Origin: Linepithema humile
Taxonomy: Eukaryota; Arthropoda; Insecta; Hymenoptera; Formicidae
Assembly: GCF_040581485.1 (NCBI RefSeq)
Contig: NC_090128.1
Location: forward strand, 35,370,931 to 35,434,930
Length of the DNA: 64,000 nt
Direction of reading: 5' to 3'
The translations under genes and the position numbers were made by a program. The notes under the pieces are model-generated. The model made no database searches and was not told where the DNA came from. It was given only the letters and a program-made list of their open reading frames with translations. Within the stretch, counting starts at the first letter, position 1. Each line of letters begins with the position of its first letter. Below are positions 34,273-47,600 of the stretch, piece after piece.

Positions 34273-36157
34273 ATGGTGCAAAATATAGCTATTGTTGAGA
34301 AAACATCAAGTGAATTAAAATTTCATGAATTTTTGATGGAGAAAAAAAAATTGAATTTTGAAAAAGAATCTTTGTACTGTGTTTTGACATTGCATACACC
34401 TTTTCGGAATCTAGTAAATGTAACTTTAGGGGAATATGAGTATATTCTTTTGCCAAAAGAGTTCGGTACATTACATCATCTTCAAGAGATTACATTATCC
34501 ACAATGTGTCCCGTATATACTACTGAATTTGCATGGGAATGGTTAGAGCAAGCTCCTATGAGAAGTAATTTAAAATCATTGAAAATAATGAATTATTTTG
34601 TAAGTTGCATTATCTACGTACTGAGATATTATGATATTAACTATAAATTAACAGAATGAAGTTTTTCTTTATAAAATAGAAGAGTTACATTACGTTTTCA
34701 TCATTTATCATTATTGAATTATCGTTATTGAATTATTTTATTATTTATAGCTACCTGAATTACCTTTACAAATCACATGTTTGAAAAATCTCACAACATT
34801 AAATATAAGAAATAACGGAATCATTTTTTTACCAAAGGAGTTTGGTAATTTGCCTCTTTTGGATCTCAATCTATCGTTTAATAAACTCGAAAATCAATCT
34901 AAACAATCATGGGAATGGTTAATGCAAGCTTCCATTAGAAATAATTTAAGAAAATGTAACATTAGTATTAATCTTGTAAGTTGTAATATCAAATTACTAA
35001 AATATTACTTACTAATGTAAGTTGCGCTATTTCGTTGCTGGCTTTTCATTATATCAACTGATTTAATAAATTGTTATTTAAAAATAAGAGTATAGTTCTA
35101 ATAGGATCAGTTATTAATATACTAACAATGTACTATTATACATAGTTGACTGAATTTCCATTACAAATTACATATTTGAAAAATCTACGGTGGTTAGACA
35201 TACGTGAAAACGAAATTGAGTTCTTACCAAAAGAGTTAGGTACTTTGCCTCATCTTACACATCTTAATCTCTCTTGTAATCACCTTTGGAAATCGGATCA
35301 CAATACGTGGGAATGGTTAAAGCAAACTGAAGTCAGAAATAAATTGTCAAAATTAGATCTGTCGGGCAATCTGGTAAGACTTGCACTATTTATTTATCAA
35401 AACGTCATAAGAAGAACTATAATTATTATAAATACATAAAAAAGTTAGTTTATATTTATGATCTACTAATAAATTATAAAATTATTCATTATTTTTAGTT
35501 AACGGAATTACCGCCACAAATTGGAAAACTAAGTGCTTTAACTTGTTTAAGACTTGCTCGTAATAAGTTACAATGTTTACCAAATAGCTTCGCAAATCTA
35601 AAAAATTTAAAAGATCTTAATTTATCGAACAATGATTTGTTATATTTACCAGGAGGTTTGGCACATTTATCGGTAGATATAAATGTTGGAGAGAATCCAT
35701 TTAATTTAGATGACGATAGTGATGATGATTTGACAACGAATTTGGAAGTGCCAAGTCTAGTGAATTATTCAGCTGAATTTATCCTGAAAACTGGGTTTGT
35801 TGCTATTATTTTGATGTTTTTAATTATATTTAACTTTACTCTTGAAAAATACTGGATAAGTCCAAATTATTTCAATATATTTTGAATCATCTTTACGATT
35901 ATAGAATAAAAAACAGAAAGGGATTATCACCAAGAATGGTCAGATTTTTGGATAATGAAAGATATTGCTTCTTTTGTGAAACTCTATGTTTTCGTTATTA
36001 TAAAATGCGCTTTATAAATTATTTTGAATATGATGAAATACTGGATCTTAAATTTACCTCGTATTTATCATCACCAACTATTAGGAAAGCAAAGTTTGAA
36101 TGTTACGCTTGTTCATCAGAATGTGCTAAAAGATTGAGGTTTGATTTATTTATTTGA
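34273..36157 (+). CDS. LRR gene E, LRRC58-like
   Basis: Five exons are inferred: 34273-34599, 34751-34975, 35146-35373, 35499-35794 and 35905-36157, giving 442 residues with no internal stop. Phases are as in gene B. Exon 1 differs from that of gene B at only a few positions. Exons 2 and 3 each encode one LRR module, exon 4 the last LRRs with the acidic NLDDDSDDDL, and exon 5 VRFLDNERYCFFC with CYACSSEC. Like B it lacks the extra LRR exon of C and G, and it keeps the same deletion scar in intron 2, so B and E share that event. The C-terminus differs slightly (RKAKFECYACSSECAKRLRFD). Function is unknown; intact frame and splice sites suggest an expressed gene. Confidence 0.8.
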
Positions 36158-37900
36158 CTTAAAAGTGACAAAATGTAATCTATGTAAAAATATCTGATAT
36201 CAAAACTTTTGAATTTTATATATTCTTTGACGAGTATACACATAATTTATCGATATTTGTCGATATTATTACTTCTGCATATATTTGAAACACAAAATTA
36301 TATATATATTTTGTGATAGGATTTTACAAATAGATTCTAACTTGCAAATTTTTCAGCAAGCCAAGATTGACTGAAGATAAAAAATCTTAAAACATCTTGA
36401 AGACTGTTTTAATTGAGGAATTTGTCAAATCTTAAAAGCTTTAAAAGATTGATATGCATATATACATATGTTTGTGTAAATATACATGTATATATATGTA
36501 TATCGTATATATATATATGTATATGTACATTGTATGCATACATTTGCATGTGTATATGTATATGTGTTAAATTATGTAAAATATTTCACACATTTATATT
36601 ATTCAAGGCATTCAAGACATTAAGACTTGCAAAATTTTTAAGATATTCAAGATTTTTCTATCATAACAGTCTTACAAAATGTTTTAAATTTTTTGATATT
36701 TTTAATTCAAGCTATTAACTCAAGATATTTTTGCACGATTTTTATACTTTACCACTAAATTTATGTATTTTTTTTATAACATGCATGTTAAGTAGAAACA
36801 AAATATTAATACGTTTCATCGACAGATCTTTAAGGCTTAATATTAAGTGCAATTTCTGGTAGAAATCTGTGCAGTTTGACTGAACACTTGGCCACTTACT
36901 ATGTAATATTACTTGTTCTTTTTATATACAAAAATACTGCATGGCAACTAGGCAAAATTAGTTAAAGCAATTTTATTATATAATATTATTATATACTTTA
37001 TTATATTTTATTGTATAATAAATTTGCTTTAACTAATTTTGCCACAAATATATTTTAACAGAATATATCATTGATATTAAAAGGTTTCTGATCAGTTTTT
37101 AAAATAAAAAATTAATAAGTTTAATAATAAGTTTATTAATAAGTAAAGTTTAAGTTTAATAAATTTGTAAAATAATCAAGTATAAAATTAATAAAAATGT
37201 GTGAACGCGTGCAAAAATATAACGCAAAGAAAAATAACTTACAGTATTAAAACAGCTTAGAATACGTAACTCACATAATTCTGTCATAAAAATTTCAACA
37301 GAGGTTAAAAGTGACAATTATCAATCATGTATTTATTGCCCTCTTATTGCTAAGTAATTGAGTTGAGATTTTGTACATTTTTTCTATGTAGTAACTGCGC
37401 GAAAAGCGTTAAGTCTTAATTGGGATCCTAACAGTTTTACTGTTCAATTACCAGGAAAAGAGCCATATAACTGCCCAATAACCAATCAAAAACTGCATTA
37501 AATTTCTACCAGGGATATTTTTCATGAAATTAAAATACATATGTTATTGAACGATTTGTGACATTAAGAATATATTTTTTTGAAAACTGAGTAATGGTTT
37601 TGTTATTTTAATCTTTGCATTTTTACAGAGTCAGGTGTGCTAAGGGAAAAATTTAATAAATTTTTTTTTACATTTAAATGTTTATATAACATTTATTTGT
37701 CTACAAGTTTTTTATTATGTCTCTCTTTTTTTGTTGTTTTTTCTTATTGTAATATAATTTTATAGAAAAAAAAATACATTTTTGTGATTTTTTATATATT
37801 TATTGAAGAAATTAATAAATATTGTCGTTGGTAATATTTGATGTATCTGAAGAAAACAGTCAGATTAATTAAAAGATGTTTAACGGACGTACCATTATTA
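36158..37900. other. conserved 3' spacer of LRR gene E
   Basis: Third copy of the B-type spacer. A 101-codon open frame near its start is made of TATA/TATG repeats and is not a gene. Confidence 0.7.
36951..37043. repeat. 93-bp inverted repeat, copy 3
   Basis: Same hairpin as at 25908-26000 and 31273-31365. In this copy the outer arms pair without mismatch over about 20 bases. Confidence 0.75.
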
Positions 37901-38405
37901 TTATCTAATGGAGTAAAAAAGTCTCACACGTGCAGCCTAGTGTCATTATAACTTTGATAAAATTTTTAAATTAAAGTGGTTTTTTATACAATCGTATATT
38001 CTTGTGTCAATAATATCACGCAAAACAAATAATCATATAATTGAGATTATATTGTAACTTTAACATTGGCAATGGAACAGTACTTTTAAAACTTTTTTTG
38101 AATAAATCATTGTGTTTTTTGTTAGTTCTATAGAACTTTATTGGCAGTATAGCTCTACATTCTCTTATAAATACAACAGATGAAACAGTGTAATTTGTTT
38201 ATTTAAAATAACATGAAATAAGATTTTTGTTTAATGCATTGGCAATTAAATAAGACATTATTTTTATACAAAGTACATTAATATCAACAATTTCTAATGT
38301 TTTCTGTTATTTTTGCGAAACTTGACATTTTCTTTATTTTAAAAAGGAGAATATCAAACATTGAACAAACAGATTTTATAAATTTTTCTGTAAATTAGTA
38401 GCACA

Positions 38406-38810
38406 GTGGTACAAAATAAAGGCGTGATTATAATAATATTAGAAATTAAAAATTTAGGCAGTTTTTAAGAAAAGAAATAAGAAAGCTAACAGTAAGAAAA
38501 TTTATTTTTTGATTGCTACATAATCTTTGCAACTTTTCAAAATTTAATAAATTTAACATTGAAGAGAAATAACGTTTCTTTTTCGCCAAAGGAGCTAGGT
38601 ACTTTATCTTATCTTCCATATCTTGTATTTTTGCACTTTTTTCGTGGAAAATTCACTCGATCTACATGAAAATGGCTCAAGCTATTTTCTATTAGAAATA
38701 ACTTATTATACTTACAATTAAACATAAATCATAATTATGTAAGTTAAACAATGCAATATAAAAAAATTATGATATTTTCTAAATATGATAATATTATTAT
38801 TTAAAAAAAT
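38406..38810 (+). pseudogene. LRR remnant F (A-type exon 1 and part of intron 1)
   Basis: Same type of relic as D: GTG in place of the start codon, the same early frameshift, and further stops. It keeps an exon end ATTATGTAAGTTAAACAATG and intron 1, then switches to vitellogenin exon 3 at about 38812. Shared damage and the shared breakpoint show that D and F descend from one already broken copy. Confidence 0.85.
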
Positions 38811-38814
38811 GCAA

Positions 38815-39320
38815 CATTTCGTCAGCGTGATAGTTGTAAATTATCGTTTTTTCAGTAGAAAAGTGGATTGAATTATTATAATTCATAAATTATATGGGAT
38901 ATTTGGCAAATTTGCTTTTATTTTATTTGGATTCTATGTCTATACATGCCAACGTACTTTATTTGTATTAATTATTTATTAATTTAAGTAAATCACACAT
39001 TCTGTCAATTATTAAATTTTATTTATGTTAAGAAGTCAAATTATTGTAATATGTGTTTGAAGCATGCATTGAATGATCAACAACTACGTTATGACATACA
39101 ATTCAACTATACAAGACTGTTTACGATTTGTGCAACATAGAGTATTAATTTACGAAAATAACTTCCTTGATACATACATTATTTTTTTATTGCTAGCTTG
39201 ATACCCTTATAAATTTTTCTGTTGAAATATCAAAATAGAAACACGCCGCAATGCATAACAAGATAAACTCTTTTATTCGCTATCATAAAAGAATTTTTCT
39301 TTAATTAAGTAATAATTCTT
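38815..39320 (-). pseudogene. vitellogenin exon 3 start and adjoining intron, relic (second copy)
   Basis: Second copy of the relic at 33126-33620, more diverged in the exon part. Intron landmarks GAAGTCAAATTATTGTAATA, ACAAGACTGTTTACG and CTTTAATTAAGTAATAATTC align with the vitellogenin intron at 51240-51640. Confidence 0.8.
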
Positions 39321-39600
39321 TCTAATTCATTAATTATATGTCAATCCTACAATATAAAAATCGTTTACTTCGGCATATTTCAATTTTATGTAATCTTTAG
39401 CAAAAGCGCGTATGATTTTCCCCACATCGGCACACAAAATAATAAACATCATTGACTTTATGTTAGCTTGGACGTATGTAACAGCAGTACACTTAGCAGC
39501 TATTACATGAAACAGATAACCACGTTTTACAATTCGCATTCTTATCGTTTACAAGCCGCTTTCAAAGAGAAGAATAGGAGAAGAAACAAGGTAAAGTTCA
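39321..39600 (+). promoter_or_regulatory. conserved 5' block upstream of LRR gene G
   Basis: Fourth copy of the B-type 5' block, with a small insertion before GGAGAAGAAACAAG. Confidence 0.4.
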
Positions 39601-40005
39601 CCATATGTTTAGTTTAGAATTATTTTTATCGGATAAGATATAATATCAAATTTATATGAGTCAAATTAATTTCAACATACATTTTATAACATCTTCTATA
39701 TCATAGCGACATTTATACTTTGTAGATCTTTTTCATCTTGAAAAGACATATTAAAGTAACATTTTTTAAATATTTTTTTTTAGATTATGAATAGAAACAG
39801 TAGAAATATAAAGAAATTGTTCATTTGTCAAGAATGATAACATTTTTTCAAGTAAGAGTCAAAATACACAACTCTGTTCGATTGAATAAAATCTATAACT
39901 ACACTTTTCACAGAAGGATTGTTCTTGTATCACACAGCATTGAGATATTTTATGGCATATAATATTTCTATTTAATTCAATTTTGAATTGCATTAGATTT
40001 TTACA

Positions 40006-42210
40006 ATGATGCAAAATAAAAGTATCGTTCAGAAAACATCCAATAAAATAAGATGTGATAAATTATTAAGGAAGAAAATAAGGTCGTTCATCGTAAAAAT
40101 ATCTTTGTATGGTTCTTTGACCATGCATACGTTTCGGAAACTCGTAAACGTAACTTTACACGAATGTAATTTTAATTTCTTACCAAAAGAGTTTGGTACA
40201 TTACATCATCTTCAAGAGATTACATTATCCAGCAATAATGTAAATACTACTCAATCTGCATGGGAATGGTTAGAACAAATTTCTATGAGAAAAAATTTAA
40301 AGTTGGCAATAACAGATTATGACGTAAGTTGCACTATTTACTTAGTCAGATATTATGATATTAACTATTAATTAACAGAATAAAGTTTTTATCTAATAAA
40401 TAAAAAGTTACTTTACGTTTCTTTACTTTACGTTACCATTTATCGTTATATTAATGAATCATTGCTACTTACAGCTACTTAATTTACCTTTACAAATCAC
40501 ATGTTTAAAAAATCTCACAACATTAGACATAACTGGGAATAAAATCGATTCTGTACCAAAAGAGTTTGGTAATTTGCCTCTTTTGGATCTTGATTTATCA
40601 TATAATAATCTTGGAAGATCTAAACAATCTGCATGGGAATGGTTAATGCAAGCTCCCATTAGAAATAATTTAAGAAAACTCAACTTAAGTCATAATTATG
40701 TAAGTTGTAATATCGAATTATTAAAATATTATGATATTGATTAAAAAATGACATTATTTCTTAAAAAACAAAAATATTAAAATTACAGTTATTATTAACC
40801 GTTATACTAATAAATTAACTTTATTTATAGATCACTACATTACCATTACAAATTAATTGTTTGAACAATTTACAAATCTTATTTTTATGCGAAAATAAAA
40901 TCAGTTTCTTACCAAAAGAATTTGGTACTCTGTCTCAACTAATAACACTTGATTTAATGGATAATTTGCTCGGAAGATGTAAGCATGCTACGTGGGAATG
41001 GTTAGAAACTGTCATTAGAGATAATTTATTAGAGTTAGACATAGGCTGCAATTTTGTAAGTTGTGCTATTTAGTTGCTGGCATTTTATTATTTTAACTGG
41101 TTTAATAAATTGTTATCTAAAGATATAAAGTGTAGCTTTAATAGAATCATTTATTGAGATATTAACAATGTATTATTATACATAGTTGACTGAATTTCCA
41201 TTACAAATTACATGTATGAAAAATCTACGGTGGTTAGACATAAGTGAAAACAAAATTGAGTTCTTACCAAAAGAGTTAGGTACTTTGCCTCATCTTACTT
41301 GTCTTAATCTCACTTCTAATCATCTTGGAAGATCTGGTCGCAATGCATGGGAATGGCTAGAGCAAACTGCAGTGAGAAATAAATTATCAGAATTGTATCT
41401 GTGTGACAATTTCGTAAGAATTGCACTACTTATTTATTAAAACATAAAAAATTAAAATTTTTGTACAAAAATGCAAAAGATTAATTTATATTTATTATCT
41501 AGTAATAAATTAGTAATAAATTATGGATTTATTATTATTTCTAGTTAACAGAATTACCACCACAAATTGGAAAACTAAATGTTTTAACTATTTTGAAGCT
41601 CACCGGAAATGAGTTAAAACGTTTACCACAAAGTCTCGCAAATCTAAAAAATTTGAAAGAGCTTGATTTGTGCAACAATTATTTGTTATATTTACCAGGA
41701 AATATGGCACATTTGTCGGCGGATATAGATGTTGATGACAATCCATTTAATTTAGATTACGATAGTGATGATGATTTTACTATGAATTCGAAAGTGCCTA
41801 GTCTTGTGGATTGTTCAGCTGATGTTATCCTGAAATCTGGGTTTGTTGCTATTATTTAGATGTTTTTAATTATATTTAACTTGACTCTTGAAAAATACTG
41901 TAAAAATCAAAATAATTCTAGAATTTTTAATAATTTTAACGATTATAGATTAAATTGCATAAACATATTACCTCAAATATTGGTCAGATATTTGGATGAA
42001 AAAAAATATTGCTTTTTTTGTGAAACTCCATGTTTTTTTTATTATGAAAAGCGCTTCATAAAATTTTCTGAGTATGTCAAAATATTGAATATTAAATTTG
42101 ATGGAACACCAAATATTATGAATGCAAGTTTTCAATGTTATGCTTGTTCATCAGAATGTGCTGAAATTATGGATTTAAGAGGTTATGAAGTTATTATTGG
42201 AGTTATTTAA
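40006..42210 (+). CDS. LRR gene G, LRRC58-like
   Basis: Six exons are inferred: 40006-40323, 40475-40699, 40831-41055, 41186-41413, 41545-41840 and 41949-42210, giving 517 residues. The start has two ATGs in tandem (MMQNKSIVQKT). Introns are phase 0 except the last, which is phase 2. Three middle exons of 75-76 codons each hold about three LRRs with LPKEFG, WEWLxQ and RNxLxxLxL motifs. The last LRR exon ends CSADVILKSG. The final exon reads LNCINILPQILVRYLDEKKYC, which keeps the ILPQxLVRYLD form best and supports the LRRC58-like assignment. It is the longest and most diverged B-type copy; its length and exon set match gene C and probably represent the ancestral B-type structure. Confidence 0.8.
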
Positions 42211-43172
42211 GAAAGCATGATTAAAAAACTTCTTAGACTTAAAATTTACAGCAAAATGTAACCTATATAGAAATATCTGACATATTGATTTGAAAACTTT
42301 TAAATTTTAGTTTTTGACGCGCGAATATGCTCATAATATCGATATTCATCGATATTATCATTTTTCATACATTTTAAAACACAAAATTATATATATATTT
42401 ATTGTTTGGATTTCATAACTTTCTTACTTGCAAATTTTTAAACATACGTAGAATGACTAAAAATAAAAAATCTTAAAACATCTTACAGATTGTTTTAATT
42501 AAGAATTTTGAAAAATCTTGAAAACTATATACTCTTGAATTTGTATATTTGTATATACATTTGTGTGTGTGTATACAGTATATTTATATGTGTGTATATG
42601 AATATGTGTTATTTTATGGAAAATATTTCACACATTCATGACATTCAAACATCAAGACTTTCAAAGCTTGCAAGATTTTTCAACCATAACTGTCTTACAA
42701 AATGTATTGAGATTTTTAGTTTTTAACTCAAGTTGTCTTGGAACAATTTAAATCTTATTATATATATATATATTTTATACTATATATATTATGCTATATA
42801 TATATTAGTATATTTTTTATAATAGCAAGCAAGATGCACATATTAAGTTTTTCTGCGCGAAAACATATGATACAACTTTGGCAATTAATTGATTAATTTT
42901 TCAATATTTTTGTGTATATATTTATTGGTCATAATTAAAACTGTGTGTCTTTTTGAAAAACAAAATTAATACATTTTTTTTAGTAGCGTTAAAGCATGTA
43001 TAATTTTGTTGTTGTTCAATTTTGAACAATATTCGGATTTTATTTGACTATTTTTGTAACTTTTTTTATAACATACATGATTAGTGAAAATAAAATCTTA
43101 AAAAATTTAATTGCCATATCTGTAATAACAATGACCAATTACTAATGTATTAATAATATATTATTATATGTA
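42211..43172. other. 3' spacer of LRR gene G
   Basis: Shorter and more diverged version of the B-type spacer. It holds TG- and TA-rich microsatellites (about 42540-42600 and 42755-42806) and lacks the 93-bp hairpin. Confidence 0.6.
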
Positions 43173-44245
43173 GTTATTTGAATTATTATTACAAATCGGC
43201 GAGCTAATGTTTATCAAATTTACTTTGTAACCAAAATATGCAAAAATACTTACCAAAATATTTCGAAAATTAAAAATTCAATATGTTCAAAGATAATATT
43301 TTGTTTTATTTGCTTAACACCCCTCATGAGTAAAAGGTGCTTAGTTTTTTTAAATGCTTAGCTAGATTAATTTTGAATTTTAGGTTTGTTGCTTTTATGT
43401 TACTATTTATATTCTATATACAGGGTGTCTGTCATAAGGTGTCTCACCGAAAAGATGCAAGTAGATCTCATTATTCTGAACAAAAAAGTTCTATACCATT
43501 TTGTAAACAACCACGTAAAATTTTGAGTAATTAATTAAAAAAGATTGGCCAATAAGTGCGCGATCGGGTAGTGGGCTGACCGTAGCTGCGGTGGCGGTAA
43601 CGCGCGCCGTTGTTAACACATCTGGGCGTTCATCACCTGCCCGAAACGCGCGACTGCTGCTCGCGACAAATCGGGCGGAAGACGGCACAAAAAAGCGACG
43701 CGTAAACAATAACTTTTCGTCAGCCCACTGCCCGATCGCACGCTTATTGGCCAATCTTTTTTAATTAATTACTCGAAATTTTTCGTGGTTTGCAAAATGG
43801 TATAGAACTTTTTTGTTCAGAATAACGAGATCTACTTGTATCTTTTCGGTGAGACACCTTATGACAGACATCCTGTATAATTTGACTTTTAATATATGTA
43901 AACGCATAATGATAATATGTATAAACTGCTTGTACAACTGCATGCTTTTATTACGATTTAAAATTCTTCATAAATTACTTTCTGTATGATGTATTGTAGC
44001 CATTGAAATTTTCACAGAAGTAAAGTTTACAAAAAATTATTTTAATGTATTGTTTAAATATTATACTTATTTACCACGTTGTACTTGTATACTCGTGCTA
44101 TTTGAAATCTTTATATAAGAGTTCATCTTTGCTATGATAACGATAATGAAGAAGAAACAGTGAATAAAGATGATAGTGATAATAATGATAAAAAAATTTA
44201 ATAATAATGAAGAAGAAGATTATGCATATGAGGATGAATGATAAA
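43173..44245 (+). pseudogene. LRR remnant H (A-type exons 4 and 5), interrupted by a MITE
   Basis: Aligns with gene A exon 4 from TTATTTGAATTATTATTACAA onward, including AACCAAAATATGC and GCTTAGCTAGATTAATTTTG, then intron 4, exon 5 and even the GAT/AAT-rich acidic tail (about 44135-44245). Stops and frameshifts are frequent (for example TAA inside the LRR part), so it is not coding. A 455-bp MITE sits in intron 4. Exons 1-3 are missing. It lies immediately 3' of the vitellogenin gene, tail to tail, as A-type copies do relative to vitellogenin relics elsewhere. Confidence 0.85.
43421..43875. mobile_element. 455-bp MITE with long terminal inverted repeats
   Basis: Inverted repeats of about 160 bp begin CAGGGTGTCTGTCATAAGG on the left and end with the near-complement on the right. 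TA flanks both ends, consistent with a TA duplication, and the empty site is visible in gene A intron 4. The centre is GC-rich. The open frames inside it are by-products of the palindrome. A Tc1/mariner-type origin is possible. Confidence 0.8.
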
Positions 44246-44696
44246 TTGTCAGAAAATGGTCTAAAGCACGTAAAAAATACAAATTTTAAATTTTAAAAAC
44301 TTTAGTTCTACTTTTTTGTCTGCAACAATTTTTCACCGAATTTCAGTGGTTTAAATGTTCGATTTGAGTGGACATTTATTTAATAAAATAATTGTATTTG
44401 ATTTTATCTATAAAATTACGAAATACTCCAATGTTTGGAGAAATACATTATATGCAAATAATATACATATTACATATAGTTAGATCGAAGAAATAACTAA
44501 ATTAACACTAAATTATGTTGAGAGTAAGAATTTATTACATATTGTTTCTCTTTATGCTTCTACAATGTCATTCTTACATTTTCTTATGAAATAAAATTGT
44601 GTTCTACATTTGTGTAAATAAATCTAGATAATATTTAATTGAATTTAGGTTTTGATAAGAATAAAGTGGTGCTATGGATTCAAATTATATTATGAG
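44246..44696. other. 3' region between remnant H and vitellogenin
   Basis: AT-rich, non-coding. A minus-strand AATAAA at about 44529-44534 could serve the vitellogenin transcript. Confidence 0.5.
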
Positions 44697-47600
44697 TTAA
44701 AGATGCGTGGCAGTGTAAATCTTCGGAAGTTTCTCTTTGTGCGTATTGTCCATGTGGCCGCACATTCCGGTTATGTAACCTTGTAAATCGGTGCTCAGCA
44801 TTAATGTTACACTGTCAGATGTCCACATTATCATTATCGGCACACGTTGAGATTGGATTACAAGGTGCTCGTTGTTTTCGGTGATTCTACAAAAATTCAT
44901 ATTTTATTTAGATTGTTGTTTGAACTCCGCACTCAATTAATTGATCATTCATTGCACTTACTTCATCGCGTAAGATTTCGGCTCATCCTGCGGGACCACA
45001 ATTCCTTTTTTGTGATCGATCGTATTGCCATCAATGGAAACGACGACATCAACGTCATTCGGCATAACTTCCATCTCATGATCAGCAACGTAGACTTTCA
45101 TGGCTAGCTTATTATTTTGTACAGATTTCACAAAAACGGCGTACGTCTGATCAATGTGGTCGCTGGATACAAGAGTCCATTTATCGGTCACCACGAATGG
45201 CAACATGCCGTTTTCCAAAGTGATCAGACTTTGCGGGTAGATCGTACAGATCTCTGTGAGGAAGAAATACTTAATGAAATTGCGTAAACCACTTTTAATA
45301 TTATTTATGAATAATTGAAACATTTTGCAGACAAAAAGTCACATTATTTTGCTCTGTCAAAAACTTTCGAATGTCACAATATTCACATAAGTAACAAACA
45401 CACATAGTTTTGCAATCACTAAACGACTTACTAGATTGGTCCTGCATTACTTTGTACAAGTTCGTTACGGAGAAACGAGTACTGTCCATGATAGTGTGCC
45501 ATACTGGATGCGATACCGCTTTATTCACTACTATGCCCTCGAAGTTGGTTGATTGATGCAAAGGAACTTGGACATATTCGTATCCGCTGACCGGAGTGAC
45601 GACGGTTGCATTGACGTGACTCAGATCGGAGGAGAACTCAATAACCACTTGCGCGTTACCGCTCGGAGTACGGTCTACGATGTATCTCACGTACGGCAAG
45701 TGCAACGCACGAACGTGATCGTCGAATTTGTTGAATTGCGAGAATACTTGTATCGGTACCTGAAAATCATTATCATTTTTTTTTTTTATATAGCTAAATA
45801 CAAATTTATAACATTTATTTGGATCGATCTGTTTTAATTAAAACAATGACTTTTACATTCAATAAACGACACAATGGACAAAGTTGAAAAATTTTGATTG
45901 ATAAGAGAAAAATTAGGAAGTCATTTTATCGATTTTACGATTATGATTTTAAGATATTCCTGTTTTCTTTTTTTCTTTTTTGTAAATTGTTATGGAACAC
46001 AGTTATATTTGCTATTATCTGTATTATTTTTCTTTACCTTTTTATATGATGCGTTAATGGTGTATTTTTTCATGGTCGTGTATTGTATGCTCTCGTGGAC
46101 GCAGTTCATGGTTTTGGGAACATGATTCTGTCCTGTTTGGAATTGCGGATTTTGAATGTCCTTGACGCAAGCACCGTGCACGCTATCGTGCGCCATTTGC
46201 TTCTTCTGCTCCTCTGTCATCTCGCCTTTGACAGATAACACGATTGACATATCGTCGCGGACGCATTTATCTTCGTCCGTGAATCCTGCAGTGATGGTCA
46301 TCTTTGTGTTGGTCTCCTGCTTATGCTTGATGTCGACTTTCAAGGGATCAGTTTCTATGACCGGGTAGGTCTTTTGAGCGTCTATGCAAATCTAGAAGCG
46401 AAAAGAAATGGCATGCTATATTGATCGATTATATCGATTAAACTTTGTTGGATTTCTTTTACTTATTTGCAATTTAATTTCACTAATCTTACAACTATGA
46501 TAATCGTTGTACCTTTAAATTCTTCTCTCCTGGCGTCACTCTCGTCATCTGAACTTTGACATTGTTGAGTGTGTGTCCCTGAGACATTTCAACGTTCACG
46601 TTCACATTCCATGAGCGAACGGATTCGTTCGTGGAGGCTGCTTTAGCATCGAGGGTACCGCGAATGTTGATCTTATTGCTGTTAATCATGTGCATCTTAT
46701 CGTAAATGTGATCGACGTCTTCTACGTTGACTCGTACGTTCAAATCGACCTGGAAAAAAAGAATGAGAGAATAAGAACGTTAAAACCGCGTTTCTTAGAT
46801 CAGAATCTTTATCTATTTACGTGCGAAGTAGGATAAACGATGCTGGGCTCCATTTTCATGACCCTTCCGCAGTTACCCATGTCCGGTGAAATTAAATCGT
46901 TGATGAATTTTTGACGGATACCCATGACGTATCGTTGGATCTCCGAGCCCCTGTCAAACAAATCACCGCGTGACAACTTTTCTTCTATTAAAAAATTATA
47001 TCAACAGTTAAAATTTATTCAATTTGATTCTAGATTTAAAAAAAAAATTACAAGCCCTAATCGATAATGATGCAAGTAGAATAATAATGCTATTTTAATA
47101 CTTACCAAGTGTTCTTGTGTTCCGGCGAAAGCGCACGTTGCCACTCTTGAGCGTTGATCATTGGGGTGACGTTGTTCTCACAATCGAAGATCGTCGTGCT
47201 GTATTTGAGACCCGTGTCCTTGGAGTCCACGGCGGTGTGATAGTTTTTCTTCTCGCCGGTAGTGACGACCGTGTGATGATGGCAAGTAGCGCAGCTGACT
47301 TTGAGAACGTCCTGCTCGTCTTCAGTAATGGTCACCAAGTTCTTCGCGTGAAATCGCATTCCGGTGTGCGATAATTTGGTGATTGGCAATCGCGGCATGG
47401 TGACCTTGAGATTCTTTGTTTCATGATTGTAACCGACACTCATCTCCACGGGCATGGCGACGTCCAAGACGGTTGCACGGCGAATCGAGTGCCAGACGTC
47501 GGCAACAGGGTTGTAGATCGACATGACGTATTCGCCATGCTTCCAGATGCGAGCGTCGACCTCGAATTTCATGTTCACGGACGGTTTTTTGACTTCGGTG

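Noticed and set aside
25908..37043. CRISPR-like spaced repeats
   Set aside because: The repeated units are kilobases apart and belong to tandem gene duplication in a eukaryotic genome.
32724..38810. D and F as short functional LRR genes
   Set aside because: The start codon is lost, and there is an early frameshift, stop codons and a truncation into vitellogenin sequence.
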